Shown in pieces: positions 35,294 to 44,120 of a DNA stretch of 64,000 bases. Each line of letters begins with the position of its first letter. Within the stretch, counting starts at the first letter, position 1. The position numbers and the translations under genes are program-made. Source of the DNA: Roseobacter sp. MED193 (lineage in GTDB: Bacteria > Pseudomonadota > Alphaproteobacteria > Rhodobacterales > Rhodobacteraceae); assembly GCF_000152965.1 (NCBI RefSeq), contig NZ_CH902583.1, positions 3,105,694 through 3,169,693 of the forward strand, in the 5' to 3' direction. Under the pieces are notes generated by a model that saw only the letters and a program-made list of their open reading frames with translations, searched no databases and had not been told where the DNA came from.

Positions 35294-36214
35294 ATGATTA
35301 AACTGATTATCGACACGGACCCGGGCATTGATGATGCCATGGCGATTTTTTATGCTGCGGCAGCAACAGACATCGAGTTGCTGGGGCTCACGACGATCTT
35401 TGGCAATGTCACCACGCCGATTGCCACGCGCAACGCACTGCGCTTGTTGGAAAAGGCGGGTTTGGAACTGCCAGTGGCTGAGGGCGCGCATGGGCCGCTC
35501 TCTCTGCCGCCCTTTGCCCCCTCTTCCCAGGTGCATGGACAAGAGGGCTTTGGCGACATCCCAGCCGAGGACCCCAAAGGCGTGCCCGTGGCCGAAGACG
35601 GCGCTGATTTTCTGATCCGTATGGCGCGCGAACATCGGGGCGAACTGGTGCTCTGCCCGATCGGCCCTCTCACCAATATCGCATTGGCCATCCAGCGGGA
35701 TCCCGAATTTGTCAGAAACCTCAAACGTATCGTCATTATGGGCGGTTCCCTCGAGGAAGGGGGCAATATCACCCCCCATGCCGAAGCAAATATCTACCAT
35801 GACCCCCATGCGGCGGATGTGGTTTTTGCCGCCGGAGGCGAGTTGCTTATGGTGGGGCTGGATGTCACCCATCGTATTTTGTGCACCAAGGCAGATTTTG
35901 CCTCTATTGCCGCGCAGTCGCCCGAATTGGGGGGGATGTTGCAGTCCATGTCAGAGTTTTATCTGAGGTTCTATGAAACCGTCGGAAAACTTGATGGCTG
36001 TTCCTTGCATGATCCCGCAGCGGTGATCGCCTGTTCCCACCCAGAGCTGTTCAAGGTCAAAAAAATGCCAATTCATGTGTCCTGTGAGGGGGAAACTTCA
36101 GGTGCGACCCTGCAAGCGCCCAAAGGCAGCCGAGGGGCGACAGCTGTGTGCCTGACAGTGGAGGCCGAGACGGTGAAAACTCTGTTTATGGCACGCCTGG
36201 CCCTTTTGCCCTAG
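35294..36214 (+). CDS. Inosine/uridine-preferring nucleoside hydrolase
   Basis: A 306-residue N-ribohydrolase that splits nucleosides into base and ribose for salvage. The Ca2+-binding N-terminal motif IIDTDPGIDDAMAI is intact, TNIALAI and MGGSLEEGGNITPHAEANIYHDPHAA follow, and SLHDPAAV provides the C-terminal Asp. The ATG at 35294 follows GGAGG (35284-35288). No nucleoside transporter is adjacent. It is convergent with the AraC gene. Confidence 0.92.
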   Translation: MIKLIIDTDPGIDDAMAIFYAAAATDIELLGLTTIFGNVTTPIATRNALRLLEKAGLELPVAEGAHGPLSLPPFAPSSQVHGQEGFGDIPAEDPKGVPVAEDGADFLIRMAREHRGELVLCPIGPLTNIALAIQRDPEFVRNLKRIVIMGGSLEEGGNITPHAEANIYHDPHAADVVFAAGGELLMVGLDVTHRILCTKADFASIAAQSPELGGMLQSMSEFYLRFYETVGKLDGCSLHDPAAVIACSHPELFKVKKMPIHVSCEGETSGATLQAPKGSRGATAVCLTVEAETVKTLFMARLALLP

Positions 36215-36337
36215 GTGCCAGGCAACAGGCGTTATGGCGGCTGTGCGCGGGAATGGTGGGCCTTTGCCAGCTAGGGTGCGATCCAAAAACCAAACCTGCC
36301 CACGGTTTTGGTTTGCCTTCCCCTCGGGATCTTGCGC

Positions 36338-37249
36338 CTAAGGCCAGTCAGAAAAGCCGCGCCGCAGTTCGATGAGGTCTTCACCGTCGGGGCGCGAAAC
36401 GATTGCCCTGTAGGCTCCAGGTGCCATATCGGTACGGCGTTTGAAAAAGTGGCTGAAACGGGTCGCATCGGGAAAGCCCAAGTCCGCCGCGATCTGTTTC
36501 AGTGGGGTGCCTGATTTTTCCAGGCGTACCTTGGCCTCTGCTGTCAGCCGCTCATGCACCAATTCACCTGGGCTGCGCCCGGTTTCCCGCTTGCAGGTTC
36601 GGTGCAGGCGATCATAGTCGATACCGAGCTTTTGGGCATAGTCGGCGACGGGCCAATGGGCACGGTAATGTAGCTCCACCAGATGGCGAAACTGTCGTAG
36701 TATATGGGTCTTTTCCATGCCGTTGTCGCCCTTCTCGGGGTGGTGAAGCCGCAAGGCGCCAATAAAGATCAGGCGCAGCTGTGCAGAGAGCGACATCGGA
36801 GATTGTATTTCGGCCTCTGTTAGTTCGGTGACAAACCAGTGGACCAAGGCCATGATCTGCTCCAGGGGCGCTGGTTGCTGTAGCGGAGCGAAAAACGGGT
36901 GCTCCGTGAGCATACGCAGATGGACGGATTCCGCGCGTGCGCCGATTGAATCCAGAATGATTGTATCGCTCAAACCCAGAATGCGGGCACGGGCACCTGC
37001 CTTCAGGCATAGCGTGGGACGTTGGTCAACTGGCCAATAACATAGCGCGGGCCCAATGATATCCTGTTCGCCTTCTCCGACCAAAAGCTCGCCTTGTTCT
37101 AGTAATAGCAGCGTTGAAAACCCGTCAGGTAAGCGGAAACGCAGCACTCTGTTGTGTAGCGCTTCTGATTCATCCTGTGCAGTTGCGTAGCTCTTGTTCA
37201 TTCGGAATGCCATTTTTTCACAATACTTGTCCAGAAATGAGCATTTCAT
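36338..37249 (-). CDS. AraC-family transcriptional regulator
   Basis: About 303 residues: an N-terminal cupin-like sensing region (about 25-160) and a C-terminal AraC/XylS DNA-binding domain with two helix-turn-helix motifs (WPVADYAQKLGIDYDRLHRTC, then LKQIAADLGFPDATRFSHFFK). The start is uncertain: ATGs at 37249, 37213 and 37201 all lack a clear ribosome site, and a later one would leave more room for the divergent promoter. It faces away from the aldehyde dehydrogenase-transporter cluster at 37310-45566 and is its likely activator, with an aromatic compound as possible inducer. Confidence 0.85.
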   Translation of the reverse strand: MKCSFLDKYCEKMAFRMNKSYATAQDESEALHNRVLRFRLPDGFSTLLLLEQGELLVGEGEQDIIGPALCYWPVDQRPTLCLKAGARARILGLSDTIILDSIGARAESVHLRMLTEHPFFAPLQQPAPLEQIMALVHWFVTELTEAEIQSPMSLSAQLRLIFIGALRLHHPEKGDNGMEKTHILRQFRHLVELHYRAHWPVADYAQKLGIDYDRLHRTCKRETGRSPGELVHERLTAEAKVRLEKSGTPLKQIAADLGFPDATRFSHFFKRRTDMAPGAYRAIVSRPDGEDLIELRRGFSDWP

Positions 37250-37309
37250 GTCAATGTATTTCAATCATACTAGGGCGCAGGGAGGCAGGCTTTGGCCTGA
37301 TGTGGAATT

Positions 37310-38737
37310 ATGGCAGCATTGTCAGCGCAACAGCGGTCCGCTGTTGATTACAGGCTTGAGCGAGTAAGCCCGGTAGATGGGCGTGTGGTTAGCCTCGAGA
37401 CGGCCTATGATAAGGAGCAATGTCTGGGCTTTACCGCACAGGCTGCGGCGGCTTTTCCTCGATGGTCAGGTTTGCAGGCTGCAGAGCGCGCGGGTTTTCT
37501 GGTGGCTGCTGCCCAGGAGTTGGAGAAGCGGCGGGACGATTTCCTGGCTGCAATGGCAGATGAGATCGGCGCACCTGTGGAGTGGGCTCTGCAGAATCTT
37601 AACTTCGCTGGAGAAATCCTGCGCGAAACCGCCACATATGCTCAAGAGGTAGAGCAGGTTGAGCCGCTCCCCCAGAGGCAGGGGCTAAATAGTCGGGCGG
37701 TGCGCATGCCCTGCGGGGTTTGCCTTTGTATCTCGCCCTGGAACGCCCCCCTGGTGTTGGGGGCACGGGCGATCGCCATGCCGCTGTTGTGTGGCAATAC
37801 CGTGTTGCTGAAAGGAAGTGAATTTGCCCCACGTACCTTCCGGCTGTTTGGCGAGGTGCTAGAGGCCGCAGGGCTTCCTAAGGGAGTTGCTCGGGTGATT
37901 TTGACCCGCGCCGAAGACAGCGAAGAGGTGGTTGAGGCATTGATTGCTTCTCCTGTGGTGCGCCGGGTGAATTTTACGGGCTCTACCCGGGTGGGAAGGC
38001 GGGTGGCGGAACTCTCGGCCAAGCATCTCAAGCGCTCCCTGCTCGAACTGGGTGGACAATCGGCAATGCTGGTTCTTGGCGATGCGGATATCGACCTGGC
38101 AGCTGCTGCGGCTCTAGAGGGGGCCTATACAAATCAGGGGCAGGTTTGCATGTCGACTGAGCGTCTGATTGTCGCCGATGACCTTGCTGATGCGCTGATT
38201 GCCCGTATCGAAGAAGGGCGCCGGAAACTGAAATTTGGCGATCCGCGAAACCTGGCGACTCAGGTCGGCCCTGTCATTAGCATCGACGCAGCAGAGCGGC
38301 TGAGCGGGTTGATCAGTGACGCAATGTCTAAGGGCGCAGAACTGGTTGGCGGCGCGCGTGCGAGGGATGCCTTTCTTGAGCCGACCCTGCTGGATCGGGT
38401 TGAACCGGATATGCGCGTCTATCGCGAGGAGGTGTTTGGTCCAATCTTGGCGGTGACCCGTGTCGCAAATGATCTGGAAGCGATTACCGTTGCCAATGAC
38501 AGTGAATACGGCTTGGCCTGTTCGGTGTTCAGCGCGAATGAGGAGCGCGCTGAAAATGTTGCACAGCAGTTGCATAGCGGCATTTGCCATATCAACCGAT
38601 GCACCATCGATGACACGCCCCATGCGCCCTTTGGTGGCGTAAAATCAAGCGGTTACGGCCGTTTTGGGGGGCGCTGGGCGATCCACGAATTTACCGAGCT
38701 ACGCTGGCTCACCAGTGCTCGTAGATCTGAGGCCTAA
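37310..38737 (+). CDS. NAD(P)-dependent aldehyde dehydrogenase (vanillin/salicylaldehyde type)
   Basis: A 475-residue ALDH-superfamily enzyme oxidising an aldehyde to the acid. The general base Glu is in LELGGQSAML and the nucleophile Cys in NQGQVCMSTER; FTGSTRVGRR is the cofactor loop. Sequence style resembles the vanillin/salicylaldehyde/benzaldehyde dehydrogenases. It is the first gene after the divergent AraC regulator and is followed 40 bp later by an ABC importer. A second, related ALDH closes the cluster at 44121. Confidence 0.88.
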   Translation: MAALSAQQRSAVDYRLERVSPVDGRVVSLETAYDKEQCLGFTAQAAAAFPRWSGLQAAERAGFLVAAAQELEKRRDDFLAAMADEIGAPVEWALQNLNFAGEILRETATYAQEVEQVEPLPQRQGLNSRAVRMPCGVCLCISPWNAPLVLGARAIAMPLLCGNTVLLKGSEFAPRTFRLFGEVLEAAGLPKGVARVILTRAEDSEEVVEALIASPVVRRVNFTGSTRVGRRVAELSAKHLKRSLLELGGQSAMLVLGDADIDLAAAAALEGAYTNQGQVCMSTERLIVADDLADALIARIEEGRRKLKFGDPRNLATQVGPVISIDAAERLSGLISDAMSKGAELVGGARARDAFLEPTLLDRVEPDMRVYREEVFGPILAVTRVANDLEAITVANDSEYGLACSVFSANEERAENVAQQLHSGICHINRCTIDDTPHAPFGGVKSSGYGRFGGRWAIHEFTELRWLTSARRSEA

Positions 38738-38779
38738 GGCGAAGGTCGCAGATAAGAACAAAAACCGGAGGAGGAAACC

Positions 38780-39997
38780 ATGACCTATAAACTGAAACGC
38801 CGCGCGATGGTGTTTGGCGCTGGTGCAGCGCTTGGCATCTCGACCTTGATGACATCTACTGCCCTGGCAGCAGAGCCGATCAAATTTGGTGTTGTTGCGC
38901 ATCTGACCGGGCCTTTGGCTGGTGGGGAGGCGGTGACCCATACACCCAATATTGAATTCTGGGCCAATCAGGTCAATGCGCGCGGAGGCCTGAAGGTCGA
39001 CGGGGAGATGCGTCCTGTTGAAATCATCACTTACGATGACAAGACAAACCCCGCCGAACATATCAAAGCGGTTCAGCGTCTGGCCACTCAAGATGAAGTC
39101 GACTTTATGTTGTCGCCCTATGGCACTGGCTTCAACATCGCGGCTGCTCCGATCTACGCAAAATACAATTACCCGCTGGTGGCCGTCAGCGCTATCACTG
39201 ACCAGATCCCAACCCTGACCAAACGCTTTCCCAATATGTTCTTTACCCTTGGCACCACCTCGGGTTTTGTCGAAGGGGTGCGCGATACTCTGGTGACAAT
39301 GCGCGATGCCGGTACCATCGGTAACCGGGTGGCCATGGTCAATGTGGCAGATGCCTTTGGTATCGAGCTGGCCGACAAAGCGCGCCCAATGCTGGCAGAG
39401 GCGGGTTTTGAAATCGTCTATGACAAATCCTACCCGCTGGGGACACCGGATTTGTCTCCGGTCATCAAGGGCGCAAAAAACGCAGAGCCAGATGCCTTTG
39501 TGGCCTGGTCTTATCCCCCAGATACATTTGGGCTGACCGAACAGGCGATCATTGAAGACCTGAATGTAAAGGTCTTCTACACAGCCGTTGCCACCGCTTT
39601 CCCTGCCTATGCGGGAAAGTTTGGTGCAAAGATTGAGGGCAACATTGGTGCAGGCGGGGTGAACCCGGATACGCCGATCATGCAAGAATACCGTACCAAT
39701 CATAAGGCGGTCACAGGCAAGGAGGCCGATTACTGGGCCTCTGCGACCTACTATTCCAGCCTGCAGGTTCTGGAACAAGCGATCGAAGGTGTCGGCACCA
39801 TTGATCGCGCTGCGACGGTGGAGTTCATCAAGACCAACAGTTTTGACACTGTGATCGGCACAATATCCTTCGATGAGAATAACAATTCTGAACGTTACTG
39901 GTCTGTGGGGCAGTGGCGTGACGGTGTGTTCCGGGCAGTTGCTGACACCGGCATGGGAGATTCTGTTTCCGCGGTTGCCAAAGACGGTTGGAACTAA
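38780..39997 (+). CDS. Liv-type ABC transporter substrate-binding protein
   Basis: A 405-residue periplasmic binding protein (Peripla_BP_6 type). A twin-basic N-terminus (LKRRAMVFGAG) leads a signal peptide cleaved after ALA (about residue 30). The body shows FGVVAHLTGPLAGGE and PVEIITYDDKTNPAEHIKAV, typical of branched-chain amino acid/aromatic-acid receptors. GGAGGAGG precedes the ATG. It is followed by a stem-loop and then the permease and ATPase genes. In this family, related receptors bind aromatic acids, fitting the flanking aldehyde dehydrogenases; the ligand itself is unproven. Confidence 0.9.
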   Translation: MTYKLKRRAMVFGAGAALGISTLMTSTALAAEPIKFGVVAHLTGPLAGGEAVTHTPNIEFWANQVNARGGLKVDGEMRPVEIITYDDKTNPAEHIKAVQRLATQDEVDFMLSPYGTGFNIAAAPIYAKYNYPLVAVSAITDQIPTLTKRFPNMFFTLGTTSGFVEGVRDTLVTMRDAGTIGNRVAMVNVADAFGIELADKARPMLAEAGFEIVYDKSYPLGTPDLSPVIKGAKNAEPDAFVAWSYPPDTFGLTEQAIIEDLNVKVFYTAVATAFPAYAGKFGAKIEGNIGAGGVNPDTPIMQEYRTNHKAVTGKEADYWASATYYSSLQVLEQAIEGVGTIDRAATVEFIKTNSFDTVIGTISFDENNNSERYWSVGQWRDGVFRAVADTGMGDSVSAVAKDGWN

Positions 39998-40008
39998 CTC
40001 CTGCTGAT

Positions 40009-40036
40009 TGATCCGCCCGGGATCTCGGGCGGATCA
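40009..40036 (+). promoter_or_regulatory. Intercistronic hairpin after the binding-protein gene
   Basis: A perfect 11-bp stem (40009-40019 with 40026-40036, loop of six) lies between the binding-protein and permease genes. No T-run follows, so it probably stabilises the upstream mRNA and lowers permease output rather than ending transcription. Confidence 0.65.
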
Positions 40037-40059
40037 CACTGATTAAAGGCTAAGTATCA

Positions 40060-40923
40060 ATGGATATTCTTCTGTCCGGGCTTTTGCTGGGCGGCACCTA
40101 TGCGCTTATGGCGATGGGGCTAAATCTACAATATGGGGTGGCGCGGATTATGAACCTGGCCAATGGCGAGATGCTGGTCCTTGGGGGGCTCGCCGCCTTT
40201 TGGCTGTTCACCTCAGCCGCTATCAGCCCTTTGCTGACAATTGTCATTGTCGCACCGCTGGCCTTTGTCGGCAATTGGCTGGTCTATCGCTTCTTGCTGC
40301 TGCCCCTGGTGAGGCGGGCCAAGAACCAAGGTCAATTGGAGGTCGATTCAATACTGGCCACCTTTGGTATGAGCTTTGTGCTGGTGGGCGTCATGGTCTC
40401 GATCCATGGGGAGTATTTCACCTATTCCTTCCTAGCGGATCCCTTCACCCTCTTGGGGAATACCGTGGCGCTGAACAGATTGGTGGCCTTTGTGGGGGCC
40501 TGCATCATCGGCGGCGCGCTCTATTATTGGCTGAACCGCACCTATTCAGGTACAGCTGTGCGTGCTGTTTCGGTCAGTACCGAAGCCGCCGGGCTGGTTG
40601 GCATTAATGTTGACCGGGTTTCTGCCCTTGCCTTTGCCATTGGGGGCGCGGTGACGGCTGTTGGCGGCACGTTGATTTCGACCTTTATTACGCTGGATGC
40701 TTCGATTGGGGTGATCTTCACCATGAAGGCGCTGATTATTCTCATCATGGGCGGTGTCGGCGATATTCGCGGTGCCATCATCGCCGCACTGATCCTCGGG
40801 CTGGTTGAGACAATCGTTGCCACCGTGATTGACCCTGGCCTCACCCTTGTTGCGGCCTATGCCATCTTCCTTTGTGTGCTGCTGTTTCGACCGCAGGGCC
40901 TGTTCGGAAGGAAAACAACATGA
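40060..40923 (+). CDS. Liv-type ABC transporter permease (LivH-like)
   Basis: A 287-residue inner-membrane permease with about eight membrane helices. Start region GGTYALMAMGLNLQYGVARIMNLANGEML is the LivH signature, and the EAA-like loop SVSTEAAGLVGINVDRV contacts the ATPases. It pairs with the LivM-like permease downstream, whose ATG overlaps its stop (ATGA). Together with the two ATPases and the binding protein this forms a complete importer. Confidence 0.92.
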   Translation: MDILLSGLLLGGTYALMAMGLNLQYGVARIMNLANGEMLVLGGLAAFWLFTSAAISPLLTIVIVAPLAFVGNWLVYRFLLLPLVRRAKNQGQLEVDSILATFGMSFVLVGVMVSIHGEYFTYSFLADPFTLLGNTVALNRLVAFVGACIIGGALYYWLNRTYSGTAVRAVSVSTEAAGLVGINVDRVSALAFAIGGAVTAVGGTLISTFITLDASIGVIFTMKALIILIMGGVGDIRGAIIAALILGLVETIVATVIDPGLTLVAAYAIFLCVLLFRPQGLFGRKTT

Positions 40924-41846
40924 ACAGGATTGTTACGTACAAGCTTGCCCCTGGCGTTCTGTTGCTCGCGGCGGCAGCGGTCTTGCCCCTTGTTTCAGAT
41001 GGCTATTGGTTGTCAATTGCCACCACAGCGATGATGTATATCGCCTTGTCGACCAGCTGGGCGCTGTTTTCTGGCCCGACCCACCTCATTGCCCTCTCCA
41101 CCGGCGCATTTTTTGGCATTGGCGGTTATCTGGTTGGCACCGGCATGAGCGATTACGATCAGAGCTTTTGGACGATGGCGCAGATCGCCCCTGTGGTAGC
41201 CACAGCCTTGGCGCTGCTTGTGGGGCTTGCGACCCTGCGCCTGTCGGGGGTCTACTTTGTGATCTTCACCCTGGGTCTGGCTGAGATGGTGCGCAACCTG
41301 GTCTCCTGGGTGCAGAATAACTTCCTCGGCTCGCGGGGGCTCTATGTGCTGACCGATTTCACTGAGGCACATATCTACTGGATGTTGCTTGCGGTGGCTG
41401 CTGTGGTTTTTCTCGCAGGGAGCTGGATCAACCAATCGCGTCTTGGCTTCGCGTTGCGTATTATTGGGAATGACGAAGAGGTCGCCCGCCATGTTGGTAT
41501 CAATACCGCCTGGTCTAAGGTCATCCTGTTTATGACCACTGGCTTTTTCGCGGCTCTTGTTGGGGCCATCGTGGCTCCGCGCTATTCTTACATCGAACCC
41601 AACGTGGTCTTCTCACCTGAGCTCAGCTTTATGGTGGTGATCATGGCGCTGCTCGGCGGGGTTCACCGGCTATGGGGCCCATTGGTCGGCGTCATTCCTT
41701 TCACCTTGGCCTGGGAGGCCATCACGGTGTCCTTTCCAAACTCAACAACTTTGTTTCTTGGCCTGTCGTTCCTGTTGATTGTCTACCTCATTCCCCACGG
41801 CTTCACGGGCCTGTTTGAAACCATGCTCGGAAGGATGCGCAAATGA
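40920..41846 (+). CDS. Liv-type ABC transporter permease (LivM-like)
   Basis: A 308-residue permease with eight to nine hydrophobic segments. STSWALFSGPTHLIALSTGAFFGIGGYLVG is typical of LivM, and the cytoplasmic loop ALRIIGNDEEVARHVGINT is the ATPase-coupling helix. The ATG at 40920 overlaps the LivH stop and follows GGAAGGA; its own stop overlaps the LivG-like start (ATGA). Confidence 0.92.
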   Translation: MNRIVTYKLAPGVLLLAAAAVLPLVSDGYWLSIATTAMMYIALSTSWALFSGPTHLIALSTGAFFGIGGYLVGTGMSDYDQSFWTMAQIAPVVATALALLVGLATLRLSGVYFVIFTLGLAEMVRNLVSWVQNNFLGSRGLYVLTDFTEAHIYWMLLAVAAVVFLAGSWINQSRLGFALRIIGNDEEVARHVGINTAWSKVILFMTTGFFAALVGAIVAPRYSYIEPNVVFSPELSFMVVIMALLGGVHRLWGPLVGVIPFTLAWEAITVSFPNSTTLFLGLSFLLIVYLIPHGFTGLFETMLGRMRK

Positions 41847-42574
41847 CGCCCGGGGATCGAATTCTACAGGTGCAAAACCTGACAAAGCGTTTTGGCGGTC
41901 TCGTCGCTGTCAATGATCTCAGCTTTGATGTGCGTGTACACGAAGTGATGGGGATCATCGGCCCCAATGGGTCTGGAAAATCCACTACCATGAACCTAAT
42001 TTCTGGCGCGCTGAAGGCCTCCAGCGGGGCAATCGTGCTGAAGGGCGCGGATCTGATGCCGCTGCCTCCGCATAAAATCGCTCGGCTGGGCGTGGCGCGA
42101 ACCTTTCAGCTGGTGCGTATCCTGCCCAAGCTGACGGTATTGGAAAATGTCATAGCAGGTGCTGCCTTTTCCCATAAGCCGCGTTGGGGTGCAGAGGCCG
42201 AGCGCTTTGCATCGGATCTGTTGGACAGGCTAGAGCTGGGGGACAAGAAAGATCTCGGCGTTGATGCCTTGACCTATATTGACCAAAAACGGCTGGAACT
42301 GGCCCGTGCGCTGGCCTCTGAACCTGAGGTTCTGCTGCTCGATGAATGGCTTGCGGGGCTCAACCCCAGTGAGTTGCAAATTGGGATTGCGTTGATCGCG
42401 GATCTGCGGAGCGAGGGGCGCACCATCATTCTGGTTGAACATGTGATGGATGCTATTCGCTCCCTCTGTGATCGATGCGTAGTGATGAACTCCGGCACCA
42501 AGATCGCCGAAGGCACACCTGCCGAGGTTTTGTCTGATGCGGAAGTGATCCGCGCCTATCTGGGAGAAGGGTGA
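41843..42574 (+). CDS. Liv-type ABC transporter ATPase (LivG-like)
   Basis: A 243-residue ABC ATPase. Walker A is GPNGSGKST, the signature region is degenerate (TYIDQKRLELARAL in place of LSGGQ), and Walker B is EVLLLDEWLAGLN. The degenerate signature (with Trp after the Walker B Glu) is unusual but such variants occur in aromatic-acid importers of this family. Start and stop overlap the neighbouring genes by four bases each. Confidence 0.9.
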   Translation: MTPGDRILQVQNLTKRFGGLVAVNDLSFDVRVHEVMGIIGPNGSGKSTTMNLISGALKASSGAIVLKGADLMPLPPHKIARLGVARTFQLVRILPKLTVLENVIAGAAFSHKPRWGAEAERFASDLLDRLELGDKKDLGVDALTYIDQKRLELARALASEPEVLLLDEWLAGLNPSELQIGIALIADLRSEGRTIILVEHVMDAIRSLCDRCVVMNSGTKIAEGTPAEVLSDAEVIRAYLGEG

Positions 42575-43299
42575 TGCTGAGTATCTCTGACCTATCTGTG
42601 TCATATGGGCTGCACCGTGCCCTTTCTGGCGTGTCTCTGACCGTTTCGCCAGGCGAAATTGTTGTCATGCTGGGGGCGAATGGGGCCGGCAAGAGCTCGC
42701 TTTTGCGCGCGATCGGCGGAATTTGTGAGGGGCAATGCACAGGTCGGATTGATCTGAGCGGAAAGAATATTTTGTCGCGCAAAGCGGACGAAATTGTTGA
42801 GGCAGGGATCGCCTTTGTCCCTGAAGGACGCGGGATATTTGGCGATCTGACGGTCTGGGAAAACCTGATGCTGGGGGCCTACTCCAAGCGCGGACAGAGT
42901 GGCAAAGATAAGAACCTGAAATGGGTGTTGGAGTTGTTTCCCAAATTGGCCGAGCGCAAGAGCCAGGTGGCGCGGACAATGTCGGGCGGCGAACAACAGA
43001 TGGTTGCCATAGGCCGTGCGATGATGGCGAACCCCGAAATTCTGATGCTGGATGAACCCTCGCTGGGGCTGTCACCTCTCTTGTGTTCTGAACTCTTTGG
43101 CAATCTGGCGCATATCCGAGAGATCGGCATGGGGGTGCTTTTGGTTGAGCAGAACGCCAAGCAAAGCCTGGCCATCGCGGATCGGGGATATCTGATCGAA
43201 AACGGTGAAATCACCGGCGAGAACGCGGCTGATGCCATGTTGAATGATCCAGCTGTGCAGGCGGCCTATCTGGGCGGCGGAGCCGCGGCCAAAACTTGA
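42571..43299 (+). CDS. Liv-type ABC transporter ATPase (LivF-like)
   Basis: A 242-residue ABC ATPase with intact Walker A (GANGAGKSS), signature MSGGEQQM and Walker B ILMLDEPSLGLSP. EGRGIFGDLTVWENLMLGA is the LivF hallmark. With the LivG-like partner it forms a heterodimer in which one signature is degenerate and one is canonical. It is followed 19 bp later by the short-chain dehydrogenase gene. Confidence 0.93.
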   Translation: MMLSISDLSVSYGLHRALSGVSLTVSPGEIVVMLGANGAGKSSLLRAIGGICEGQCTGRIDLSGKNILSRKADEIVEAGIAFVPEGRGIFGDLTVWENLMLGAYSKRGQSGKDKNLKWVLELFPKLAERKSQVARTMSGGEQQMVAIGRAMMANPEILMLDEPSLGLSPLLCSELFGNLAHIREIGMGVLLVEQNAKQSLAIADRGYLIENGEITGENAADAMLNDPAVQAAYLGGGAAAKT

Positions 43300-43317
43300 A
43301 GTGAGGGAGGAATTACT

Positions 43318-44097
43318 GTGCTCAAAGGCAAGAAAATCATCGTTACTGGCGTTGCCTCCGGTATCGGCGCTGAAACCGCCAGGCAGCTGAAGGCTCAAGG
43401 GGCCGTTGTTATTGGCGTTGACCGCAATGCCCCCAGCATGGCCGTCGATCGCTTCCATCAGGTTGACCTGATGGATGAGGCGGCATTGGATGCAGTGATA
43501 GAAACCCTGAAAGTTGAGCAGGCGGATGGGTTGGCCAATATTGCTGGGGTGCCACCAACGGCGCCGCCTGAGGTGGTGGTCACAGTCAATCTGGTGGCCC
43601 TAAAACGCTTGACCCTGGGGCTGGTCGATAGCCTGGCCGACGGCGCGGCGATTGTGAACCTCGCCTCGCTCGCGGGGATCGGATGGGAGTGCGAAACCAC
43701 CCGCATCCAGGCCGCAGACACGCTGGATCACGCTGGGGTCCTTGCGTTCTGTAAGGACCAGGGGATCACCCCCGACTACAGTTACTTTTTCACCAAACAG
43801 GCTTTGGTCGCCTGGACCCATGAGAACCGCTGGACCTGGCGGGACCGTGGCATTCGCATGAATGCGGTTAGCCCAGGGCCTGTCGAGACGCCGATCCTGG
43901 CCGATTTTCTGGAAACCCTTGGCGCGCGCGCTGAGGAAGACATGAAAATTATGGATCGTCCCGGAACCCCAGCAGATATCGCCCCAGTGGTTTTGTTTTT
44001 GCTCTCAGAGGGCTCTGTCTGGCTGCGCGGGGTGAACATCGCAACCGATGGCGGGATGCGGGCCAATATTGATGCAACCTCAAACGGGCTGTCGTGA
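43318..44097 (+). CDS. Short-chain dehydrogenase, coniferyl-alcohol dehydrogenase (CalA)-like
   Basis: A 259-residue Rossmann-fold oxidoreductase. TGVASGIG (10-17) binds the nucleotide; Ser117 (NLASLAG), Tyr156 and Lys160 (YFFTK) form the catalytic triad. The pattern VTGVASGIGAETARQLKAQG, VIGVDRNAPS and GLANIAGVP closely recalls Pseudomonas CalA, including a long substrate loop (121-153) before the active Tyr. The likely reaction is aromatic alcohol to aldehyde, placing it before the adjacent ALDH; a 3-alpha-hydroxysteroid dehydrogenase role is an alternative. GTG start with GAGGGAGG upstream. Confidence 0.85.
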   Translation: MLKGKKIIVTGVASGIGAETARQLKAQGAVVIGVDRNAPSMAVDRFHQVDLMDEAALDAVIETLKVEQADGLANIAGVPPTAPPEVVVTVNLVALKRLTLGLVDSLADGAAIVNLASLAGIGWECETTRIQAADTLDHAGVLAFCKDQGITPDYSYFFTKQALVAWTHENRWTWRDRGIRMNAVSPGPVETPILADFLETLGARAEEDMKIMDRPGTPADIAPVVLFLLSEGSVWLRGVNIATDGGMRANIDATSNGLS

Positions 44098-44120
44098 ACT
44101 GAATTCCAAGGAGTAAACAC

